A DNA stretch of 64,000 bases from Nocardia australiensis (GTDB lineage: Bacteria > Actinomycetota > Actinomycetes > Mycobacteriales > Mycobacteriaceae), in assembly GCF_020733705.1 (NCBI RefSeq), contig NZ_JAJFZM010000016.1, forward strand, positions 124,001 through 188,000, given 5' to 3'. The notes below the pieces were generated by a model. It was not told where the DNA came from. It saw only the letters and a program-made list of their open reading frames with translations, and searched no databases. Every line of letters begins with the position of its first letter. The first letter of the stretch is position 1. Both the position numbers and the translations under genes were made by a program. This document shows positions 26,188 to 33,800 of the stretch, piece by piece.

Positions 26188-28053
26188 ATGCCAGTGCGTG
26201 GACCACGTCGTGAGGACGAGGTACGGATCGCTCGCGAACGGTTACTCGAGCAGGGATTGCTCCGGGCATTCGTGCCCAAGTCCCTCGTCGCCGCCGAGAT
26301 CGAGCAGAGCTGGCGTCGATCGATCTCGCATCGCGTCGATCCGGGCGCAGAACCCCACGTCCTGGGGGAGATCGATCCGGGCAGTGCCATCCTGCGCGCC
26401 GCGGGACGCATCCTCGACCAGTGGCAGAGCAATCTGACACAGTCACGACTGGCACTGTTCCTGGCCGACGAGGACGGGCGCATCGTGTCCCGACGGATCG
26501 TCGCCGCCCAGGATGAGCGGATTCTGGACCGTGCCAACGCGGCCGAAGGGTTCGACTTTTCCGAACGTTCCTTGGGAACGAACGGGCTCGGCACCCCACT
26601 CGAGGCGCACGGCGTCGTTTTCGTCCGCGGCAACGAGCATTTCAACGATGGGCTCGCGAAGCTCGCTTGCGCGGGTGCTCCCATCAAACACCCCATCACC
26701 GGCCGGATCGTCGGTTCGCTCTCCCTTGCGTCCCATGTCGACGTCTCGAGCCCGTTGATGGTCGCCATGGTCCGGCAGGCTGGGCAGGAGATCGCCGAAG
26801 CGCTCGAGCACATGGCCGATTCCCGCGACCTGGAGTTGGCGCGCGCCTACCGCCGCTTCCGCTCGGCCCGGCACTCAGTACTGGTGATGAACTCGGAAAC
26901 CGTCATGACCGACCTGCCGTCCCTCGCGCATCTCGATGCGGAGTCACATGCGGTGCTGTGGGAGAAGCTGCGCCAGCACCGCTGGGGCGACGACATCCTG
27001 AGACTCGAGCTGACTGCGCTCGGCACCGAGGCCCTGGTCCGACGCCTCGGGCGCGGCGGCCAGGACGCAATCTTTGCTCTGGAATTCACGGATCCGGGCG
27101 GCGTCGAGGTGACCGAGCAGTCCGCCGTCATCGCCGCACCGCAGGAAACGACCGCACCCGTCGTCGGTGGCATGCTCGATGCCCTGGTCGCCTACAAGCC
27201 CTCGGGATCTCCGTACGACCCGGTCCAACAGCGACTCACCGCCGCCGCTGCCATGGACAGACTCGTATGTGTGGTCGGAGAACCCGGCGTGGGTAAGCAT
27301 TACCAGGCCGCGAAGTGGCTGCGCGAGCAGACTGGGCAAGAGCCCGAGGTCTTCACTGCTCCCGATGTCGCCGAGGACGGCGTGTTCTGGGACGACGCAG
27401 TTGCCGCGTTGCACGACAGACGTGGTGTCATCGTCGACGCCGACAGTCTGTGTGGCGAGATGCGCACGCGCCTAGTCGATTTCGCCCGTCGTCTGCCCAC
27501 CGACCTGCACCCGGATGCCCGGATCATTCTCACCGAGCGGCGCAGTGCGACGGCAGGTCACGATGCCGAAACCAGCGGAGCTTCGACTACGGTGCGGATA
27601 CCCCCTCTTGCCGAGCTGCGCGACGAACTGCCGAGCATTGTGCGCGACGTCTCGGCCACGCTATTCCCGCAGGCACCGGCGCCGAGGTTCTCTCCCGCAG
27701 CGTTTCAATGCTTGTTGGCCTGGCATTGGTCGGGCAATGTCGCCGAACTGGCTCGACTTCTCGCCTTGCTGCCGCACGTGGCGGCCGGCGGATTGATTCA
27801 GACAAAGGACCTGCCAGCCCCGATGTGTCACACGTCCACATTCTCCATGAGCCGCTACGAGCAGGCCGAACGCGATGCAATCGTGGGCGCGCTGCGGGAA
27901 GCCGAGGGAAACAAGTCACGTGCTGCGGCAATCCTGGGGCTCGGCCGCACCACGCTGTACCGCAAGATGCGGGCTCTGCAGATCGATACGCACGAACGCA
28001 TGATCGCGCCCGGTCCGCGAGCCCGGACCGCGCCCGTACCGGGCGGCCGGTGA
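26188..28053 (+). CDS. AcoR-type transcriptional activator without sigma-54 loop
   Basis: 621 residues. An N-terminal GAF-like sensor domain (about residues 80-215, with SERSLGTNGLGTPLEAHG) is the AcoR/DhaR signature. A degenerate AAA+ region follows (Walker A-like GEPGVGKHYQA near 358), then a Fis-type helix-turn-helix at the C-terminus (NKSRAAAILGLGRTTLYRKM). The GAFTGA loop for sigma-54 contact is not visible, as in many actinobacterial members; I expect a sigma-54-independent mode. It starts 10 bases after the alcohol dehydrogenase stop and probably controls the ketone/alcohol island. PrmR/MimR-type activators of monooxygenase clusters are comparable. Confidence 0.85.
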   Translation: MPVRGPRREDEVRIARERLLEQGLLRAFVPKSLVAAEIEQSWRRSISHRVDPGAEPHVLGEIDPGSAILRAAGRILDQWQSNLTQSRLALFLADEDGRIVSRRIVAAQDERILDRANAAEGFDFSERSLGTNGLGTPLEAHGVVFVRGNEHFNDGLAKLACAGAPIKHPITGRIVGSLSLASHVDVSSPLMVAMVRQAGQEIAEALEHMADSRDLELARAYRRFRSARHSVLVMNSETVMTDLPSLAHLDAESHAVLWEKLRQHRWGDDILRLELTALGTEALVRRLGRGGQDAIFALEFTDPGGVEVTEQSAVIAAPQETTAPVVGGMLDALVAYKPSGSPYDPVQQRLTAAAAMDRLVCVVGEPGVGKHYQAAKWLREQTGQEPEVFTAPDVAEDGVFWDDAVAALHDRRGVIVDADSLCGEMRTRLVDFARRLPTDLHPDARIILTERRSATAGHDAETSGASTTVRIPPLAELRDELPSIVRDVSATLFPQAPAPRFSPAAFQCLLAWHWSGNVAELARLLALLPHVAAGGLIQTKDLPAPMCHTSTFSMSRYEQAERDAIVGALREAEGNKSRAAAILGLGRTTLYRKMRALQIDTHERMIAPGPRARTAPVPGGR

Positions 28054-28432
28054 CCTGCATGTACGGGCTGCCGGTGACCTCTGCCGACCGGCGTCGGGCG
28101 ACACGCCCAGCCGTACCTGAAAGGCGGCGATCGAGCACGCCGACAGCTGACGCTGCCCGATTGGGCGGTGCAGGTACTACTGACACGACGGGCTGGTGCC
28201 ACATGACCCGGAGGAAATAGTCCGTTCGCCGTGGCGGTGGCGGTCGCATGGGGCAACGCGCGCTCGAAGATGCATAGGCCCGTCTGCCACGCGTGAACGG
28301 GCGATCCAGCGGTGGACAACTAGACTGGAAAGTCAGCGGATCGGGATTTCGCGACATTGTGGTGCGGTCGGGAACCTGGTGTGCGAATACAGACGGGCGT
28401 TGGCCCGTGGACGAAGCGAGGAGGTGGGACCG
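28054..28432. other. Spacer between the accessory island and hrcA
   Basis: No gene supported; the frame of hrcA is open upstream but without conservation. GAGGTGGG at 28421-28428 is the hrcA ribosome site. I find no CIRCE operator (TTAGCACTC-N9-GAGTGCTAA). It marks the right edge of the accessory block. Confidence 0.4.
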
Positions 28433-29464
28433 ATGTCGAGCACCGAGGATCGGCGCTTCGAGGTCCTGCGAGCCATCGTCGCGGACTATGTGTCGACCAA
28501 GGAACCGATCGGGTCCAAGAGCCTGGTGGAACGGCACAATCTGGGGGTGTCCAGCGCTACTGTCCGCAACGATATGGCGGTACTGGAGGCCGAGGGCTAC
28601 ATCACTCAGCCGCACACCAGCTCGGGTCGCATCCCGACCGATAAGGGCTACCGGCAGTTCGTCGACCGGATCGCCGATGTGAAGCCGCTTTCGGGCGCGG
28701 AGCGCCGGGCGATCATGGAGTTCCTGGAGTCGGGTGTCGACCTCGACGATGTCCTGCGTCGCGGCGTGCGATTGCTGGCGCAGCTGACCCGGCAGGTCGC
28801 GGTGGTGCAGTACCCGACGGTGTCGGCCTCCACCGTGCGGCATATCGAGGTGGTCGCGCTGAACCCGGCGCGACTGCTACTGGTGGTGATCACCGATACC
28901 GGCCGCGTCGACCAGCGTCTGGTGGAACTGGGCGCGCTCGTCGGTGACGACGATCTCGCCGTGTTGCGCGGCATGCTCGGCGGCGCCATGGACGGCAAAC
29001 GGCTGGCCGTAGCATCGGCGGCGGTGGCCGAACTGCCCGAACGCGCCCCGCAGCGACTGCGCGACGTGCTGGTGCGCGTATCGACAGTGCTGGTCGAGAC
29101 CCTGGTGGAGCATCCGGAGGAGCGTCTCGTGCTCGGCGGCACCGCCAATCTCACCCGCAATGCCGCCGACTTCGGGTTCCCCGGCTCGTTGCGCGCGGTG
29201 CTCGAGGCTCTCGAAGAGCAGGTGATCGTGCTCAAACTACTGGCCGCCGCGCAGCATCCGGGCACTGTTACCGTTCGTATCGGTGAGGAGACCCAGGTCG
29301 AGCAGATGCGTGGAACCTCGGTAGTGTCGACGGGCTACGGCGCGGCGGGAGCGGTGCTCGGCGGCATGGGGGTGCTGGGTCCCACCCGGATGGACTATCC
29401 GGGAACGATCGCCTCCGTCGCGGCTGTTGCTCGGTATATCGGCGAGGTTCTCGCCGAACGCTGA
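28433..29464 (+). CDS. hrcA: Heat-inducible transcription repressor HrcA
   Basis: 343 residues. N-terminal winged-helix domain RRFEVLRAIVADYVSTKEP, with VSSATVRNDMAVLEAEGYI and PHTSSGRIPTDKGYR, is diagnostic; the dimerisation and inserted domains follow. It represses chaperone genes through CIRCE sites. ATG 28433 chosen because GAGGTGGG stands five bases before it. Order hrcA-dnaJ2-rsmE matches Rv2374c-Rv2372c of M. tuberculosis. Confidence 0.94.
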   Translation: MSSTEDRRFEVLRAIVADYVSTKEPIGSKSLVERHNLGVSSATVRNDMAVLEAEGYITQPHTSSGRIPTDKGYRQFVDRIADVKPLSGAERRAIMEFLESGVDLDDVLRRGVRLLAQLTRQVAVVQYPTVSASTVRHIEVVALNPARLLLVVITDTGRVDQRLVELGALVGDDDLAVLRGMLGGAMDGKRLAVASAAVAELPERAPQRLRDVLVRVSTVLVETLVEHPEERLVLGGTANLTRNAADFGFPGSLRAVLEALEEQVIVLKLLAAAQHPGTVTVRIGEETQVEQMRGTSVVSTGYGAAGAVLGGMGVLGPTRMDYPGTIASVAAVARYIGEVLAER

Positions 29465-29570
29465 CGGTGACGGCGTCCGACGACGCCGCTGCTACTCTCG
29501 ACCTTTCGGCCGGATAAAGTTGAGTGCATCCGACTAAATACTGTTGCGACCCAAGGACTAGAGAACTCAA

Positions 29571-30725
29571 GTGGCACGGGACTACTACGGACTGCTCGGC
29601 GTCGCGAAGAACGCGACCGATCAGGAGATAAAACGCGCATACCGCAAGCTGGCGCGGGAACTGCATCCCGACGTCAATCCTGACGAGGTGGCGCAGGCCC
29701 AGTTCAAGGAAGTCTCGGCGGCCTACGAGGTGCTGTCGGACCCGGAGCGGCGGCGCATCGTCGACATGGGTGGCGACCCGCTCGAGTCCGGCGGCGGCGG
29801 CGGCGCCTACTCGGGCGCGGGCTTCGGCGGGCTCGGCGATGTGTTCGAGGCGTTCTTCGGTGGCATGAACGGCTCCGGTGGCGGCAACCGCAAGCCGCGC
29901 GGTCGGGTGCAGCCCGGCGCCGATTCGCTGCTGCGCACCCGGTTGAGCCTGGCCGAATGCGCGGTGGGCGTGACCAAGCACCTGACCGTGGATACGGCGA
30001 TTCTCTGTGATGTGTGCACCGGTTCGGGCACCAACGGCAAGTCCAAGCCGGTGCGCTGTGAAACCTGTGGTGGCGCGGGCGAAGTCCAGTCCGTGCAGCG
30101 TTCCTTCCTCGGTCAGGTGCTGACCTCGCGGCCGTGTCCGACCTGCCGCGGTGCCGGTGAGACCATCCCTGATCCGTGCCACAAGTGTGGAGGCGACGGC
30201 CGCGTGCGGGCGCGCCGCGAGATCGCCGCCCCCATTCCGCCCGGTGTGGCCAATGGCATGCGGGTCCGGTTGGCGGCGCAGGGCGAGGTCGGTCCGGGTG
30301 GCGGGCACGCTGGTGATCTCTATGTGGAGGTCGTCGAGCAGCCGCACGATGTGTTCGTCCGTGACGGCGACGACCTGCACTGCACCATCCGGGTGCCGAT
30401 GGTCGATGCCGCGCTCGGTACCACGGTGGTCGTCGACACCATCCTGGACGGTCCGACCGAACTGACCATCGCCGCGGGCACCCAGCCCGGTGAGATTTCG
30501 GTGCTGCGTGGCCACGGCATGCCGCGCCTGCGTTCCGGTGCGCGCGGCGATCTGCTCGCGCATCTGGACATTGTGGTGCCGACCAAGCTGGACGCCAAGC
30601 AGACCGACCTGCTGCGCAAGTACAAGGGCACCCGTGAGCGGGAACGCGCCGAGGTGATGTCGGCCCAGTCCGAGCACAACAGCGGCCTGTTCGCCCGGCT
30701 GCGGGCGTCCTTCAGCGGGCGATAG
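29571..30725 (+). CDS. dnaJ2: Chaperone DnaJ (second actinobacterial copy)
   Basis: 384 residues. J-domain with HPD in ARELHPDVNPDE, a short Gly-rich linker, then the zinc-finger domain with four CxxCxGxG repeats (CDVCTGSG, CETCGGAG, CPTCRGAG, CHKCGGDG) and the C-terminal substrate domain. Cochaperone of DnaK. In actinobacteria a DnaJ1 sits in the dnaK operon and this DnaJ2 sits with hrcA. GTG start 29571 gives ARDYYGLLGV directly. Confidence 0.94.
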   Translation: MARDYYGLLGVAKNATDQEIKRAYRKLARELHPDVNPDEVAQAQFKEVSAAYEVLSDPERRRIVDMGGDPLESGGGGGAYSGAGFGGLGDVFEAFFGGMNGSGGGNRKPRGRVQPGADSLLRTRLSLAECAVGVTKHLTVDTAILCDVCTGSGTNGKSKPVRCETCGGAGEVQSVQRSFLGQVLTSRPCPTCRGAGETIPDPCHKCGGDGRVRARREIAAPIPPGVANGMRVRLAAQGEVGPGGGHAGDLYVEVVEQPHDVFVRDGDDLHCTIRVPMVDAALGTTVVVDTILDGPTELTIAAGTQPGEISVLRGHGMPRLRSGARGDLLAHLDIVVPTKLDAKQTDLLRKYKGTRERERAEVMSAQSEHNSGLFARLRASFSGR

Positions 30726-30728
30726 CCG

Positions 30729-31469
30729 TTGGCCGCCACGGTCTTCTACCTCGACGAGATTCCCGAGCCGGGGTCGATCGCGGTGCTCGACGGCCCGGAG
30801 GGGCGGCACGCCGCGACGGTGCGCCGCATTCGGGTCGGCGAGCCGATCACCCTTTCCGATGGGAAGGGGCTACTCGCCGAGTCGGAAGTTGTCGCGGCAC
30901 AGAAGGACCGCCTCGAACTGAAGGTGAGCGCCCGCGTGCTTTCGGCTCCGCCCGCACCCCGGGTGACCGTCGTGCAGGCGCTGCCGAAGTCGGACCGGTC
31001 GGAACTGGCCGTCGAGTTGATGACCGAGGCGGGCGCCGACGCGATCGTTCCGTGGCAGGCGTCCCGCTGCATCGCCAACTGGGAAGGCAAGGCCGCCAAG
31101 GCTGTCGACAAATGGCGTGCCGCCGCCCGCACGGCCGCCCGGCAATCGCGCCGCGCCTACATCCCCGATGTCGCCGACCTGCACCGCACTGGCGGCATAC
31201 TCGAATTGGTCCGTCGCGCAAAGGAAACCGGCGCGATAGTCGCCGCGCTCCACGAATCCGAAACTGCCCGCTTCACCGAACTCCCGTTCACGCAGGCCCC
31301 CGAAATCATTCTCATCATCGGTCCCGAAGGTGGTTTGGCCGACTCCGAACTCGCCGCCTTCTCCGAAGCGGGCGCTGACACCGTCCTGCTCGGTCCCACC
31401 GTGCTACGGACGTCCACGGCCGCGGCCGTTGCCCTCGGTGCGCTGGGCGCGGTGACGCCCCGCTGGTAG
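30729..31469 (+). CDS. rsmE: 16S rRNA (uracil-1498-N3)-methyltransferase
   Basis: 246 residues, SPOUT family. PUA-like N-terminus with LDGPEGRHAATVRRIRVGE, and the knot motifs IILIIGPEGGLADSELAAF and VLLGPTVLRTSTAA bind S-adenosylmethionine. Methylates U1498 of 16S rRNA. TTG start at 30729, three bases after the dnaJ2 stop, so co-transcribed with it. It lacks a visible ribosome site of its own beyond the end of dnaJ2. Confidence 0.92.
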   Translation: MAATVFYLDEIPEPGSIAVLDGPEGRHAATVRRIRVGEPITLSDGKGLLAESEVVAAQKDRLELKVSARVLSAPPAPRVTVVQALPKSDRSELAVELMTEAGADAIVPWQASRCIANWEGKAAKAVDKWRAAARTAARQSRRAYIPDVADLHRTGGILELVRRAKETGAIVAALHESETARFTELPFTQAPEIILIIGPEGGLADSELAAFSEAGADTVLLGPTVLRTSTAAAVALGALGAVTPRW

Positions 31470-31477
31470 CCCCGGAT

Positions 31478-32692
31478 CTACCGGTTTGCCGCGTTGTGGG
31501 GATGTGCGTGGATTGCCAAGGTGTACACCAGGATCGCGGCGATGGCGATAAGGGCGGCGACGGCGGCTACCAGGCCGATCCAGCCCGTGTGCGCGTAGGC
31601 GATGCCCGCCGCGCCGCCGAGGACGGCGCTGCCCAGGTAATAGGAGAACAGGTAGAGGGACGACGCGGCGGCTCGGTTGCCGGTGGCGATGGTGCCGACC
31701 CAGGCGCTCGCCACCGTATGTGCACCGAAAAAGCCTGCGGTGCAGAGCATTACGCCGATGATGAGGGTGATCAGGTTATCGGGGATGGTCACGGCGAGTC
31801 CGAGGCCCATGATGGCGACCGATGCCGCGAGCATGCGATGCCTGCCGAGCCGATCGGCCAGCCGTCCGGTGGTCGCCGACGCTACGGTTCCGGCCAGGTA
31901 CAGCAGGAATACCGAACCAGCTACGGTCGCGGGCAATTCGAACGGCGGACGGGTCAGGCGGTAGCCGAGGAAGTTGTAGATCGAGACGAAAGCACCCATC
32001 GCGACGAAGGCGAGGCCGAACAGCGCGAGCAGTCCGGGATGGCGCAGTGCGTTGCCGAGATCGCGCAGGACAGTACGCATTCCGGCGGGACGGGCGATGA
32101 AGCGTCGGGAGGGCGGCAGGCCGCGGACGAACCACATGGTGCAGACCACGGCCGCCACCGAGACCGCCGCCTCGGCCCAGCGCCAGGACACCAGGTCGAG
32201 GGTGAGGGCGGGGATCAATCGGCCCGCCAACCCGCCGATTGTCGTGCCCGCGACATAAATGCCCATGGCGGTGCCGAGGCCCTCGGTGCCGATCTCCTCG
32301 GCGAGATAGGCCATCGCGACCGCGGGCACCCCGGCCAGTGCGATGCCCTGAAGTGCTCGCCCGGCGAGCAGCGCGTCCAGCGATGGGCTGAAGGGCAGTA
32401 GCAGCCCGATAACGGCCGAAGTGATGGCCGAGCCGACCATAACGTTGGTCCGGCCGATCCGCGAGGACAGCGCGCTCACCGGGACTATGGCAAGAGCCAG
32501 GAATCCGGTGGTGAGCGAAACCGCAAGGGCCGCTTGGGCGGGCGCCGCACCGAATGCCTCGGACAGGCTCGGCAACAGTGCCTGAGCGCTGTACATGGAC
32601 GCGAAGGTCGTCAGTCCCGCCGCGAACAATGCGCCGGTGATCCGCCGCTCATGCGATGTCGCGGCATCCCGTGCTGCGGTGGTAGTGGCCAT
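31478..32692 (-). CDS. MFS transporter, YnfM-like
   Basis: 404 residues with about twelve hydrophobic segments. SRIGRTNVMVGS between helices 2 and 3 is the MFS loop motif, and RLADRLGRHRML is the matching loop of the second half. The conserved start FAAGLTTFASMYSAQALLP is typical of YnfM-like drug/metabolite exporters. It is divergent from a LysR gene, the classical regulator-transporter arrangement; substrate unknown. Confidence 0.87.
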   Translation of the reverse strand: MATTTAARDAATSHERRITGALFAAGLTTFASMYSAQALLPSLSEAFGAAPAQAALAVSLTTGFLALAIVPVSALSSRIGRTNVMVGSAITSAVIGLLLPFSPSLDALLAGRALQGIALAGVPAVAMAYLAEEIGTEGLGTAMGIYVAGTTIGGLAGRLIPALTLDLVSWRWAEAAVSVAAVVCTMWFVRGLPPSRRFIARPAGMRTVLRDLGNALRHPGLLALFGLAFVAMGAFVSIYNFLGYRLTRPPFELPATVAGSVFLLYLAGTVASATTGRLADRLGRHRMLAASVAIMGLGLAVTIPDNLITLIIGVMLCTAGFFGAHTVASAWVGTIATGNRAAASSLYLFSYYLGSAVLGGAAGIAYAHTGWIGLVAAVAALIAIAAILVYTLAIHAHPHNAANR

Positions 32693-32769
32693 GGATCCTC
32701 CTCACCTTCAGGATCGCGACCCACGCCTACGAAGTGAAATGAATAATAATGAGACTTCTAATGCGATGA

Positions 32770-33696
32770 ATGCATATAGAAAGGGGAGCCGTGCTGGGTG
32801 ACGACTTGGAGTGGTTCACGACACTCGCTGAACTGGAGCGGGTCGGCGCCACCGCCGCACGGTTGCACATTGCCCAGCCGACGCTCTCGCGTATGCTCGC
32901 TCGACTCGAACGCAGGCTCGGTGTCGAACTATTCGATCGCAATGGAAAACGCATCTCCCTCAACGATTACGGACGTATCTACTACGAGCACGCGCGTCGC
33001 GCTCGCGCCGAGCTCGATGCCGCGGGCCAGGCGATCGCCGATCTGGCCAATCCCGCCAAAGGTGTTGTCCGGCTGTCTTTTCTGCATTCCTTCGGCGGCT
33101 GGCTGGTGCCGCAGTTGGTAGGCGGGTTCCGTCGCGGTTCCGGTCCGGTCAGCGTCACCCTGCGCCAAGCCGCCGCCGAGGTCGTCACCGCACAGGTGCT
33201 CGACGGCGAGGCGGACCTCGGCATCGTCTCGCCGCGCCCGGCCCGAGCGGGTGTCGGCTGGCGCGGCCTGCTGCATCAGCCATTGGTGCTCGCCGTGCCT
33301 GCCGAACATCGCCTGGCGGGCCGCAGGCAGATTCGGCTCGCGGACGCGGCGGACGCGGAATTCATCACCATGCATCAAGGCTTCGGCATGCGCAGGATTT
33401 TCGATGACATGTGCGCTGCCGCGGAGATTCGCCCACGCGTCGTGTTCGAGTCGAGTGATCTGGTCACGGTCGCCGGTCTGGTGGCCGCCGGGCTCGGGGT
33501 GGCGGTGCTGCCGCTCGAGGACCCGGCCCCGCTGCCGGGCCTGGTCATGCTGCCGCTGGCTGATGCGGGCGCCGCGCGCGAGGTCGGGCTGATCTGGTCG
33601 GCCGCGGGCTCGCCCTCGGACGCGGTGCGCAGGTTCCGCGACTTCGCCGAGGGGTGGGCGGTGCGGCGCGAGGGCATCCCGCTGCCGAAGCGGTAG
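32770..33696 (+). CDS. LysR-family transcriptional regulator
   Basis: About 308 residues. Helix-turn-helix LERVGATAARLHIAQPTLSR then MLARLERRLGVELFDRNGK, and an effector domain with SFLHSFGGWLVPQLVGGF. Divergent from the MFS gene over 77 AT-rich bases and likely its regulator. The start is uncertain: ATG 32770 has only a weak ribosome site, while GTG 32791 has AAGGGGAG just two bases ahead, which is too close. The conserved domain begins a few residues later in either case. Confidence 0.85.
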   Translation: MHIERGAVLGDDLEWFTTLAELERVGATAARLHIAQPTLSRMLARLERRLGVELFDRNGKRISLNDYGRIYYEHARRARAELDAAGQAIADLANPAKGVVRLSFLHSFGGWLVPQLVGGFRRGSGPVSVTLRQAAAEVVTAQVLDGEADLGIVSPRPARAGVGWRGLLHQPLVLAVPAEHRLAGRRQIRLADAADAEFITMHQGFGMRRIFDDMCAAAEIRPRVVFESSDLVTVAGLVAAGLGVAVLPLEDPAPLPGLVMLPLADAGAAREVGLIWSAAGSPSDAVRRFRDFAEGWAVRREGIPLPKR

Positions 33697-33800
33697 TCGC
33701 GTGGCCGTGGTAGCGGGTTTATTCACTGCGTGTTGTCGGTGGGGCGCGTTAAACTTTGATCAATAACGCAGTCGAGACCGGAAAGAGGCTGTAGCCACTT

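Noticed and set aside
29510..29570. Possible CIRCE operator near dnaJ2 (GAGTGC half)
   Set aside because: Only one half-site exists and the second arm with N9 spacing is missing.
29268..30809. 513-codon minus-strand frame over dnaJ2
   Set aside because: Antisense of DnaJ whose zinc-finger and HPD motifs are clear.
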